Shown here: positions 24,160 through 33,934 of the stretch, piece after piece
Numbering within the stretch: the first letter of the stretch is position 1
How the letters are laid out: every line of letters starts with the position of its first letter
Source: Papilionanthe hookeriana x Papilionanthe teres
Taxonomy: Eukaryota > Streptophyta > Magnoliopsida > Asparagales > Orchidaceae
Assembly: GCA_022702705.1 (NCBI GenBank)
Contig: CM040427.1
Coordinates: 18,065,625 to 18,129,624 of the forward strand
Length of the DNA: 64,000 nucleotides
Reading direction: 5' to 3'
Program-made: the position numbers and the translations under genes
Notes under the pieces: model-generated
What the model was told of the DNA's origin: nothing
What the model saw: only the letters and a program-made list of their open reading frames with translations
The model's database searches: none

Positions 24160-24590
24160 AAACCAAACCTTTTAACTTGAATTCAGACAGACATGAACTC
24201 AAGTTAAATAGATTCAATCAACATTGAATCTAACTTAGGTTCAACTAGACATGAACCCAAGTCAATTCAATCAATATTGAATCTAATTTCAAACCTTTTA
24301 ACTTGAGTTCAAACAGACATGAATCAAGTTAAATGGATTCAATCAACATTGAATCTAACTTAGGTTCAACTAGACATGAACCCAAGTCAATTCAATCATT
24401 ATTGAATCTAATTTCAAACCTTTTAACTTGAATTCAGACAGACATAAATCAAGTTAAATGGATTCAATCAACATTGAATCTAACTTAGGTTCAACTAGAC
24501 ATGAACCCAAGTTAATTCAATCAATATTGAATCTAACATTCAACCTTTTAACTTAAGTTCAAATAGACATGAACTCAAGATTTAAGTTTA
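24160..24590 (+). repeat. About 125-bp array (GATTCAAT hairpins)
   Basis: Three to four copies with GATTCAAT-CAAC-ATTGAATC, TTAGGTTCA-ACTAGACA-TGAACCCAA and ATTCAAT-CAAT-ATTGAAT hairpins. This is again one architecture with new arms. Confidence 0.85.
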
Positions 24591-24599
24591 AACTTAAGT

Positions 24600-25190
24600 C
24601 AAGACATAAATTTGACATTTCAAACATAATCGACATAAATTTGACATTACAAACAATTAATCGACATAATCGACATAAATTCGACATTTCAAACATAACT
24701 GACTAAAATCGACATTCTAAACCAAAATCGACATAAATTTGACATTCCAAACATTTAATCAACAAATCCGACATAAATCCAACATTTGACATTAATCAAC
24801 ATTTTAAACATAATCAAACATAATAATTTGACATTAACCGACATTTTAAATCAAATTAAACAAACACTGACGTTAATCGACGTTAATTGACATTTCAAAC
24901 GAAATTCGACAAACACCGACATTAACCAACTTTAATCAACATTTTAAACCAAATTTAATAAACACCGACATTAAAAGATATTAATCGACATTTCAAACCA
25001 AACTCAATATATCTCGACATAAAACGACATAATTCTTAAAGTTCGACCCACATTGAACTTAACTCGACATAAAATTAAAAATCGACAATCCAACCCAAAT
25101 CAATATTCAAGACAAATAAAAATTTAAACATAAACTGACATAAACCTAAATCGATATTTCAACCAAACTCGAACATCCGACAACTCTGGA
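24600..25190 (+). repeat. Degenerate CGACATAAAT-type short repeats
   Basis: Irregular repeats of CGACATAAATTTGACATT and variants such as CGACATTAATCGACATTT, with no fixed period. No hairpin rule is obvious. It looks like a decayed short-unit array. Confidence 0.65.
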
Positions 25191-25339
25191 TCAACAGACA
25201 CTTTGACCAGGTAATCTAAATATTTTGATATGACATTATTTCTAACTCTATTTTCATTGCAGGATGAAGACAAGAAATTTCGTTTAGATTTTCTTTGCAT
25301 GTTATAGGATGTGCTAACTCTGTTTTGCAGGACGTCGAC

Positions 25340-25680
25340 GACGGAATAAAAACAAAACCAAATCTTTTAGGTTAGACATATAACCTGAAACTTTTGACAA
25401 CAAAAACAAAACCAAAACTTTTAGGTTAGACATATAACCTGAAACTTTTGACAATAAAAATAAAACCAAAACTTTTAGGTTAGACATATAACCTGAAACT
25501 TTTGACAACAAAAACAAAACCAAAACTTTTAATTTAGATATATAACCTGAAACTTTTGACAACAAAGACAAAATCAATACTTTTAGGTTAGACATATAAC
25601 CTGAAAATTTTCAACAAATCAACAGCATTGACAACAAAACCAGAACCTTTAGGTTATACATAATACTTAAAGTATTCAAT
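25340..25680 (+). repeat. About 60-bp tandem array (GGTTAGACATATAACC)
   Basis: Five to six copies of a unit with TTTTAGGTTAGACATATAAC followed by CTGAAACTTTTGACAACAAA. GGTTA and TAACC form a small hairpin. The minus strand stays open through four units and would encode a 20-residue repeat, which I take as a by-product of the array. Confidence 0.88.
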
Positions 25681-25764
25681 AATATGATTTGGGAGTGATA
25701 GTGGGTACATCTCTCCTTAAAAAAAATTTTTAGAAAACAAATGATTAACATTAATCAGAAGTTT

Positions 25765-25822
25765 TCTTAAACAATTGAAAATTGTTTAAGATGTAATTAA
25801 CTATAGAGGCTTACCTCTATAG
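25765..25822 (+). promoter_or_regulatory. U5 hairpins H1-H2 of the 8.7-kb LTR
   Basis: H1: TCTTAAACAATT (25765-25776) and AATTGTTTAAGA (25780-25791), a perfect 12-bp stem with a GAA loop. H2: CTATAGAGG (25801-25809) and CCTCTATAG (25814-25822), a perfect 9-bp stem with a CTTA loop. The linker is the conserved AGATGTAATTAACTATAG. Compare 32955-33010 and 11025-11080. Confidence 0.78.
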
Positions 25823-26117
25823 GAGATATAAAAGAACCCAAAATAGAAATCTCTAGTTTACCATGATTTTCTTAATATGAAAATTCTAGAATATGTTATT
25901 CTAGAATATCCTCATATAAGAATTATCATATACATCCTTTTCTACTATTAGTCCTAAAAATTCTCTAAATCCTTCATAGGATTTATATGAATAAAACTAG
26001 GCTAATATTAGATGGCGACTCCTTGACATTGATATGATACATTGGATGGCGATGACATGACCTCATCCGCACCAAGGACATGAAATTTTTATATATATAT
26101 ATATTCCATCGCCACCA

Positions 26118-26286
26118 CCAGCATGCCAATCTTCTCTTTCTCTGTCATGTTAGCCGGCAGTGCCGCCGACCCTTGCAAGGCTTCTGCATCACCATGCTGA
26201 ACCAGCAAGGCCCTCATCTCGACTCTCCACAAGCCGAAGTCATTCTTTCCTGTGAATTTTTCGATGTCAAATTTAGCGGATCCCAT
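26118..26286 (-). pseudogene. Copia gag, N-terminal part
   Basis: The ATG at 26286 opens a frame with KFDIEKFTGKNDFGLWRVEM and NMTEKEKIGML, the typical start of plant Ty1/copia gag. Homology ends at the CCAGC duplication, where the 8.7-kb LTR entered. The domain resumes at 17419, leftward. Confidence 0.88.
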
Positions 26287-26961
26287 TATTGTGGCTTGAT
26301 CCCACTAATGTCTGAAATCCACTCCACTGAGCACCTGCTGAATTCCAAGAGTTGACCACCTGCAGGAGTTAACCTTCCAAATTAATTTTCTCCTGGAGAA
26401 GTTTTCGGACAAGTGATTTTTCTCCAGAAATTATGTTGACGCTACTTGCTTCAAGTTTCTGGGAATATTCCTTTAGTAGGGATAGAATATTCCTTGATTC
26501 CCTATCAAATTAATTATCCACTGCTGCACGATTAATAGTTTTTACTCTGCACCAGCTTTCTAATTTAGTTAAGAAGAGCTACAGCTGAAAATAAAATTGC
26601 CGCACCAGCTTTAGTCAAGAAAAGCAGCAGCTGGCTGAATGCAAAATTCCTGTCATGGCACGCTCCGTGTTCTTTTATCACAGCATGTGTTAGCTGTCGT
26701 AAAAATCCTCCTCCTTCGCGAGATCTGCCTTCGTGGACCATTCCTCCTGCTTCTCACCGAACCACACAACCTGGGGAGTGAATCCAGTCGATCAAAACTT
26801 TCGCTGCTCACCAAATCTGTCGCGATTCAGCTGCCTGCAACGCGATCCGCCTGCTCCTCTGTTTGTGAATGCCGAACTCCTTTTCTTCGTTGCTGGCCGC
26901 GAACACCTTCACACGAACACCTCTAGCCAAGAAGTATGGATCTTCCACAGACGGTGCCAAT
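26287..26961 (-). other. Copia 5' leader and primer-binding site
   Basis: Untranslated leader between the 5' LTR and gag. Next to the LTR, minus-strand TGGCACCGTCTGTGGAAG (26960-26943) is the likely PBS. It is not the initiator-Met type (TGGTATCAGAGC) usual for plant copia elements. Overlapping open frames on both strands here lack any family signature. Confidence 0.65.
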
Positions 26962-27414
26962 TGTTGTGAGATATGTACTTCTTGGCATAGAAATGAAACA
27001 CAAAGAACACAAGCAAACACATATCGTTTATGTGGTTCGATCCAACTGAATCTATGTCCACTAGAGGGAATCAATCAAATAGTTCACTAAGGCAAAAGAA
27101 ATGGAGAATACATAGCTTATACATAGAGATAAGCTCTCATCTTCCTTCTATAGCCTCCCTCTCAAGCGACACCTTGATACATGGCCTCAAGATGCTCTCC
27201 TCCTCTCTAGCTCTCTAGCTATTCTCTCCTCCTTTGTGGTAGCTTAAGACCTCTTCCCTTGCTCTCCTAAGCCTCACACCCTCTCTATTTATACATAGCA
27301 AGAGAGTGGTAGGTGGGAGGTAGGTGAGCGGTAGGTGAGATGTGGTAGGTGAGCGGTACCACATTACGAAAGTGTCCTTTTACCTTAGTTCATTAATTGG
27401 GGGTCAAAATAACA
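26962..27414 (-). repeat. Copia 5' LTR
   Basis: Minus-strand TGTTATTTTGACC to ATCTCACAACA. It matches 9710-10161, with TSD GTACC at 27415-27419. A minus-strand TATAAATAGAG-like sequence (around 27285-27295) is a plausible promoter. Its counterpart lies near 10030-10045. Confidence 0.92.
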
Positions 27415-27419
27415 GTACC

Positions 27420-27839
27420 TCACCAAGCTAGGCAAGGAACTCGTTTGCACTTACTGAAGATCTTGTATGAAGAATGGAGAAATTTTTAAATGGGATCTCT
27501 CAACTTTTGTGGGAGGCTCAACAATCAATAGTAGTGCATATTGGAGGGGAGTAGTTACCTGTAAATTTTTTTATTATAGGTACACAGTTAGCATCCCCCT
27601 CCACTTACTGAAGTTTCCCCTCAGGTAGCTGGCATTCTGGAAACTTAGATCTACACATTCATCCTGCGTAGTCAAGCTTAACACCAAGCCTCCAATCTAT
27701 AGGGAGAACTTAGTTCGACCTCATGTAATTTATGAAGAGTTACATTGTCTAGTGCATGAAGAGTTTCCTCTAAGTGATAGAAGTCATTTTTTTCTACCAA
27801 GTGTAATTTTCAAGAGTCTTCTTCGTTAGTTGAGATCAT
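27420..27839. other. No gene seen
   Basis: Old sequence flanking the copia insertion. Nothing recognisable. Confidence 0.4.
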
Positions 27840-28140
27840 TTTTCAAACTTTTATTCCAACATGGTTCAAGCTTCGAAGTATTGACTCTTATGATGAGACA
27901 TCAGACCCATATGAACACATTGATCATTATAGAACCATCATGCATATACAATGAGTTTCAGATGCGCTTCTTTATCAAGTTTTTTCTAATGCTCTAAAAG
28001 TCCATGCACCTACTTGATTTTATTCACTCACAAAAAAAAATCATTCATATCTTTAGCAAGCTTACTAAATTACTTGTGGAGAAATCCATCACAAATCAAA
28101 AGATTATCAAAGATTTCTCTCACCTTTTTGGGATTCAGTA
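27840..28140 (+). pseudogene. Fragment of a Ty3/gypsy gag
   Basis: Plus-strand reading gives IDSYDETSDPYEHIDHYRTI, then VSDALLYQVFSNALKVHAPT, and in a shifted frame KLTKLLVEKSITNQKIIKD. This matches the core layout of plant gypsy gag domains. Internal stops and at least one frameshift show decay. It is not part of the copia or Athila-like elements beside it. Confidence 0.6.
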
Positions 28141-28373
28141 AGTGATGAAAAGTTGCTAAAAGTTTATTTTAAAATATCAAGATTAGATACATAATTATTA
28201 AGAGGCATCTTTTTTGGGGATTACATCATGGTCTTTTCTACTCATCTTTAATATGAGAGACAGTTTATTCATATGTTGATCTCATCCATCATGTTGAAGC
28301 ATAAATTACAGCTGACAAAACCATTAACACACACAATATAATATTTTTTACAACATTATCTTCCAAAAGGTGC

Positions 28374-28762
28374 CTTGGTGTCTCTTCAAATCATGTCTAA
28401 ATTCAATGTATCCACCAAAGAATGCATCTCTTCATTCAAATTTACCACCCAAAAGAAGTTAAGGATGTTACCATCAAAAGTTGTTTTAAACAACCCTTGA
28501 AAATGATGCTAAATTTGATTTAATTTATATTTTTTAACTGTTACGCCTATGCGCCAATGGTCCGGCGCTTAGCCGCCACAGGTCAAATTTTTCATTCTTC
28601 AATTTTTTGCTCCAAATTTGATCCTCTTTTGCTCCTTTCATCATAGTCAGTCATTTTAATCATACCTACAAGAAAAACACAAATATACATTCCATTAAAG
28701 TGTAATATCATCAAAAATAGGTATAAAAATGTATTTAAAAACACTATATATTTTAGGTGTAT
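28374..28762 (-). repeat. Truncated 3' LTR of element A, with PPT
   Basis: Matches 61417-61806 closely, from CTTGGTGTCTC to TTTTAGGTGTAT. Just outside lies the minus-strand GTTTTGGGGATTTTC (28777-28763), a good polypurine tract, which places the LTR 5' boundary here. The remaining 1.3 kb of this LTR is missing, so the left end is a breakpoint. Confidence 0.8.
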
Positions 28763-28998
28763 GAAAATCCCCAAAACTTAAAATGTTACTTGTCCACAAG
28801 TGACACTTAATCACATAGAAAATCTTAACATGCAAATTATGTAAATGAGTTTCTTTAGGAAGGTTTCAAAATTTTGTTCTAGAAATGAAATAGTCCAATT
28901 TTAAAAAAATTAGTATATGAGATCAACTTAAAGTTTATAAGGTTCTTAAGTAAAGGATAATGAAAAATATTAGTTCCTATCTAATTTAGAAATACTTG
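28763..28998 (-). other. 3' untranslated part of element A (left piece)
   Basis: Non-coding interior of element A between its PPT and the 22-kb insertion. It ends in ACTTG (28994-28998), the target duplication. It continues at 51065. Confidence 0.75.
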
Positions 28999-30979
28999 TG
29001 TTGACCTCATTTTTGATGAGGTCTTCTCTTCCCTCTTTAGTGTTTAGGATCTAGCCTTAGGCTTTTCCTTTGACTCTCTTAGAGGACTAGAATTGGGACC
29101 CATCCCTTAGAAATTCAAACCACTTCTTGTCTCCCTGCAAACCCCACAAGCTTGATTGTAGACCCCTAATCACCTAGAGGGTTGAGATCAAATATGAAGG
29201 TTTAAAGGATGAGTTCCCTATAGGACTCTTTGGCCTTAGGACTACCCTGGGTGGCCTGGTCTGGTGAGGGTTGACTTACACACTCACTACACTCACACAC
29301 TACACTCTCATACACACAATCCAAATCCTAAAACCACACCTATACCCTCTTTATCGATGAACGGAGGAGAATAATGTGGAAAAGAAATCAAATAATTTCA
29401 TTGAGTATTTTATTTTTAATGATTTATTTACTCCCTGCATTGTTTTAATTCTCCATTTGCATAGGCAATTCACCATGGCATGAGACCATAGGGCTTTTGA
29501 AGCCTCTAAACTTGGGAACATTCCCTGAATTTTCCAAGGTCAGAGGCCATCCCTATGAGAAGTTATTGATTTTTCAATTGCATGTTACTGTTTTGAGTAT
29601 TTTAATTCCAATAATTAGCATGTTGAGAAATAAATTCTAGGAAAATTTGGTGATGTTTCTTATGACCAGAGGAACCTAGGAAAAATAAGTTTTGAGTTAG
29701 TTCACTTGGAATAACTCTAATTGGTCTAAACACCCAAAATTAAACTTTAATTAATTAGGGTTAATTACACATCAAATTAACTTGAAAACAATTCTCCACT
29801 GTCCTTTAGGGTCAGGAGAACATCACATAAAAATTTGAAGTCAATTGGACTTGATTAACCCCACCAAATGGGTTGATTAAGCCTCTTAAGCAAAATGGGT
29901 AAAATTAAACTTTAAAAATTCATAATTCACAAAATACTTTTCAAAAATTCACAAAAATGGTTTTGGAGCTTCTCTGATATCAGAGGAACTTAGGAAAATT
30001 TTAATTGTAATTTTCTAAAAAAGTTGATTTTTATCATTATTTTAATATTTTTAATAATTAAAAAAATAATAAAAATCATAAAAATATTAAAAATCACCAA
30101 AATGTCACATTTTGAATTCTAATCACTTAGGAACAAACCAAATATTTTTCTTAATTCCCTAGGATAAGATATTGAATTTTAAAGGCTTAATGTAATTTTT
30201 TAATATAAAAAAATGTATTTTCCAACCTTTTCACTAAAATAATTCTAATAAATCAAAGAAAAATTAGAAAAATACAAAATTTATTTCTCTGAACTCCCTG
30301 AGGTCAGAGAGATTTAAGAAAAATATAAAATCCATTTTTTAACTTTAATTTTATTTTAAAATTAATTAATACTCCAAAATTCAAAATAATTTTAATAAAT
30401 AAAATATAAACCAAAAAATCACCAAAATTGGTCCAAATGGTCCTCTGGTCATTAGGAATGTCCCATAATTTTCTTAAGGACAGAAACATTTCCTTGGTCA
30501 TGTTATTGAATTTGCCTTGAAAACCCCTATTTTCCATTAAAAATAATTACATAAATAAATTAAAAACAGAAAAATCACATTTTCTCCTCTAAAGTCTTAA
30601 TTGACATGTAAGTGAGGTTACATAAAAATTTTAAGTTCATTTGAAATTAATTTAGTGAGTTATAGAATTATTAAGCTTGAAGGGCAAAATGGTAATTAAA
30701 ATTTCAACCTTTAATTAAAATTTTAGGATTAATCAAAAGGGGAGGGTAAAATATTTGATTTTAAACTAATTTTGGATGATTGAAACTTAAATGATTGAGG
30801 GTAGAAACCTACTAACCATTTCAAAAATAATTAAAAAAAAACTTTAATTAATTAATTAATCGAAATTTTGGGAGAATAATAGAAATTGGAATTATTAAAG
30901 TAGTGGATATTATTAAGAGGATATTTATTCTTTAATTTAAAAATCCCTAAATAAACAACTTCAATAATACTTAATTCTT

Positions 30980-31265
30980 AATAAAAAAAATTAAAATAAT
31001 AATCCAAATTAAAATTAAACTAAAATTAAATGAAATTAAAATTAAAATTAAATTAAAACTAAATTAAATTAAAATTAAATTGAAATTAAATCAAAATTAA
31101 ATTAAATTAAATTAAAATTAAATTAAGTTAAATTAAATTAAATTAAATTAAAATTAAATCAAATCAAGTTAAATTAAATTAAATGAAATTTAAATCAAAT
31201 CAATTTAAATTAAAATTAAATTAAATTAAATTAAAATTAAATTGAATTAAATTAAATTAAAATCA
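30980..31265 (+). repeat. AATTAAA low-complexity stretch in the 5' LTR
   Basis: Irregular AATTAAA and AAATTAAATT repeats. The counterpart in the 3' LTR (48600-48925) differs by several added or lost units, a length-variable tract. Confidence 0.9.
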
Positions 31266-32571
31266 TTTAACAACAAACCTAAATGAAATCATTAAGAATT
31301 AAATCTAAAATAACTTGAACACTATTCCAAACTTAAACTAACTTTTTATAATTAAGTCAAAATTAAAATTAAATCATTAAGTTTAAATCATTAAAATACT
31401 TAATAATTTGATTTGCACTTTTAAAGCTCTTATTATTATAACTCTTAAATGAGGCATCAAGTGAAGTGTTACTTCACTTATATGATATTCAAATGTTCTA
31501 GTTCACTGAGCAAGAGAACAAAACTTAAACTCCTGGATGATTAATTCACTTGTATAATTAAATTCTCTTGGACTTAAAACAATTCTAGAGGTATTGAAAA
31601 GATGTTTAAGACTCGTCTTAAGCACTTCCTCAATATGATATGATGTTTATAAGAACAACTGAATTTAATTGTTCTTGGGTGAAGAAAGTCATCCTTAAAC
31701 CAAAACACAAAAACCTAGACGTCATAGGAGATGATTACGCATAGGATTAGGACTTTGGTAGACAACCAAAACCTTTCCCTTAGCTTTACCTGGGTACTTG
31801 TTGAAATATTTAAATGCCTTAACATGTGTTTTAAGTGCAGCTTGGGATGACGGAAAGACCCTCCGAGTACGCTTTTATTTTATTGCAATTTACTTTATTG
31901 CAATGCACTTACCTTTCTTGCATGTTAAATAAAACCGTTGCATGAAAACCAAAACCTTTAGGATAGTCCCCGAACCGAAACCAAAACTAAATTAAAAGTC
32001 ATTACAAGATAAAAATCACCGCCACAACATTTCAAAATATAAAACAACTCAAAATTTAATCACAAACCAAACAACAAAACTACAATTGCAACTAAATTAA
32101 AACGTCTCGTTGAATGATCGGGAATACCTCGGATGATGTAACCCACGTGTTGCTAACGGGATTTCCCACGGTCTAAATGAAAGTGTGGAACTCATTCGAT
32201 TGAGTTTAGCAAATTCATCCGGACTAAGTGAATTCAATGAAAATAACGGTGCGGGGATGACGGAACCGTGGGATCTTAATCGGTTCGTTTAAACAACTTT
32301 AAGATTTGTTTTAATTAAAATATTAAAAAAACACTTGGATTTTAAGATTTTCTCTAAACCAAAACACTTCTCTCATCTCCTCGATTTATGACTTCTGAAA
32401 CTAAACCCCTGCAACAACAAGGAGCTCGGAGCATGGTGGGTAGCACGACCATCGTCATCAGCAAAACTTGAATCTACTTCAGCAAAACCTTTCTTAGTTT
32501 TAAATAACAAAGCCATAGGACTTCGAGGTAGTTTGCCTAGTGCAACATAATTCCTCAACTTTTTGTTAGGC

Positions 32572-33180
32572 ATTTGCATAATCATGTTATGCAAATCAAG
32601 CCCTAACCTGTCTTAGGACTCGGGTGTAGTCGTTCGGTACGACATAAACCCTCACATCTTCGAGGCTGTTTGTATGATCATGTCATACGAATATAAGTCC
32701 TAAATAATTAAAATCGACAAGATCGAAATACTAAATAGTTCTTCCTAAATTGAAGCCAAATAGTAGGATAGTCGGGAATTTGCCAAGATTCCTCTTGGAT
32801 CCTCAACTTCACCTACTTCTCTTCCTTTGGACTCCTAAAATAAACTGTTCCAAATTTGATCCATTCCCAATTGAAATTTCCAAAACCCAATCCTTTGAAA
32901 ACCTTAAACTTTGAAATTCTTGAAAGCAAAACCACCGATCATTATCGAGAGTTTTCTTAAATGATTCCCGTCATTTAAGATGTAATTAACTATAGGGGCT
33001 TGCCCTTATAGGGAACTTTAAGAACCCGGGTAATATAAACCTCGCTTAATTCCTTTATATTAAGCGGGGAACTTGTCGGCTTATAAAATTAGTTCGCAAA
33101 CCAAACGGATGTCACAAATCTTCTAGTTTATTTAATTGAGCCCCATCATCAAGCAGCGTATCTATTCTCCGGGATAGATA
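32572..33180 (+). promoter_or_regulatory. U5 hairpin series of the 22-kb element
   Basis: Inverted repeats in order: ATTTGCATAA/TTATGCAAAT (32572-32596, loop TCATG); TTTGTATGA/TCATACGAA (32669-32691, loop TCATG again); H1 TCTTAAATGA/TCATTTAAGA (32955-32980); H2 TATAGGGG/CCCTTATA (32991-33010); H3 CCTCGCTTAAT/ATTAAGCGGGG (33040-33069); H4 TATCTAT/ATAGATA (33159-33180). Every non-Watson-Crick pair in these stems is G-U in the sense orientation. They would lie in the genomic RNA leader near the PBS. Confidence 0.75.
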
Positions 33181-33406
33181 TACAGTTTGTGGTGCGGTGC
33201 TCGTTTATATAAACTATTTGGGATGTGAGATCGGTTTGATTTCATATCTTAAAACTTTTAAACTCAAAACTACTTTCAAAATCAAATGTTATCTTTTAAA
33301 CTATATATATATTTAAATTAAATTTAAAATATGAAAATTCGCCGACAACTTCTGTAGGCGACCCCTTTGCAAAACATACTTAACCTAAAAATATGCCGAC
33401 AATTTC

Positions 33407-33423
33407 TGGTGACTCCGCTGGGG
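33407..33423 (+). other. Primer-binding site
   Basis: TGGTGACTCCGCTGGGG starts six bases after the LTR. It resembles the tRNA-Arg-type PBS (TGGCGACTCC...) described for Ogre elements, with one mismatch in the first ten bases. The tRNA assignment is from memory of the family. Confidence 0.7.
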
Positions 33424-33934
33424 TTCTAGTTCCTCTTTCCATTTTGATCATATGGTTTTGCTTTCATAAATCGGTAGCAAGTCCATGTCCCTAGTGGACC
33501 AAGCTACCATTCTTCCGTTGAAATACCACGTTCATTTCTGTCTTGAACGGGCATAGTCAACTCTCTTGGATTTAGGAGCCATTGTTTAGACACCCCTAAA
33601 CAGAGAGGTTCCGAGATCCTTTTACCTCTTTTTTGAGGTAGGGTGGACCCCCAATAGGTGTTAGCTTAGGAGCGGTCCTTCGAGTTGAGAAGTCTTGCAT
33701 AAGACTTTCTCTTCCTTTCCAATTCTAAATCAGGCCCTTTACCTTTTCCATAACCTTTTTCCTTTAATCGTTTTGTTTCTAACAAACAAACTACCTAATA
33801 AACAACCTCTTTTATAAATCACAAATGCACTACCATAAACGAAAATGTGTTCAGACTCTTTCTTTTTCGTCCTAAACTTTACAACGAAAGGAAGTATAAT
33901 TCGGAACTGACATTCGGAATCTGCCCTGCAGAAA
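33424..33934 (+). other. Untranslated leader of the 22-kb element
   Basis: No open frame of note. It ends with CTGCCCTGCAG, a 3'-splice-site-like sequence, four bases before the ATG at 33935. Confidence 0.5.

Larger units (their letters stand above)
17420..26117 (+). mobile_element. 8.7-kb solo LTR, Ogre-like family
   Basis: It starts TGTTGACCTTATTTT and ends GCCACCA, with a perfect CCAGC duplication on both sides (17415-17419 and 26118-26122) inside copia gag. Homology to the 4.4-kb LTR is clear at the 5' end and in U5 (AGATGTAATTAACTATAG at 25789-25806). No gag or pol lies between, so I read it as one LTR expanded by tandem arrays (17452-18080, 20460-25190, 25340-25680). 8.7 kb would be exceptional for an LTR. 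The alternative, an LTR plus repeat-filled internal DNA lacking a second LTR, is less likely given the TSD. Confidence 0.82.
9710..27414 (-). mobile_element. Non-autonomous Ty1/copia element split by two solo LTRs
   Basis: Two direct repeats of about 452 bp (9710-10161 and 26962-27414) are flanked by the perfect 5-bp duplication GTACC (9705-9709 and 27415-27419). Minus-strand orientation follows from the PBS beside the right LTR and from gag reading leftward. Once the two later insertions are discounted, only about 1.5 kb of interior remains: leader, gag, a protease motif and a gag-pre-integrase-like tail. Integrase core, RT and RNase H are missing, so it is a deletion derivative that would have needed proteins in trans. 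Confidence 0.9.
28999..33401 (+). repeat. 5' LTR of the 22-kb element
   Basis: 4403 bp, collinear with 46608-51064. It contains an AT-rich TTAAA-type stretch (30980-31265), a block around ACCCACGTGTTGCTAACGGG near 32145, and a hairpin-rich U5 (32570-33180). It lacks the W-box array and the TATA-GGCC-AACTAG block seen in the two solo LTRs, so its U3 is reduced or replaced. Confidence 0.95.

Noticed and set aside
25314..25595. Minus-strand frame encoding a 20-residue repeat
   Set aside because: Arises because the 60-bp tandem unit is divisible by three. It is antisense within the LTR and has no other support.
20460..25680. Centromeric satellite or independent tandem locus
   Set aside because: The arrays lie inside one LTR bounded by a perfect 5-bp target-site duplication, and periods change from array to array.
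26639..27218. Several overlapping frames
   Set aside because: Leader and LTR of the copia element. No motif on either strand.
32373..32594. 73-codon minus-strand frame in the LTR
   Set aside because: Antisense in U5 and not recognisable. Presence in both LTRs is expected from duplication.
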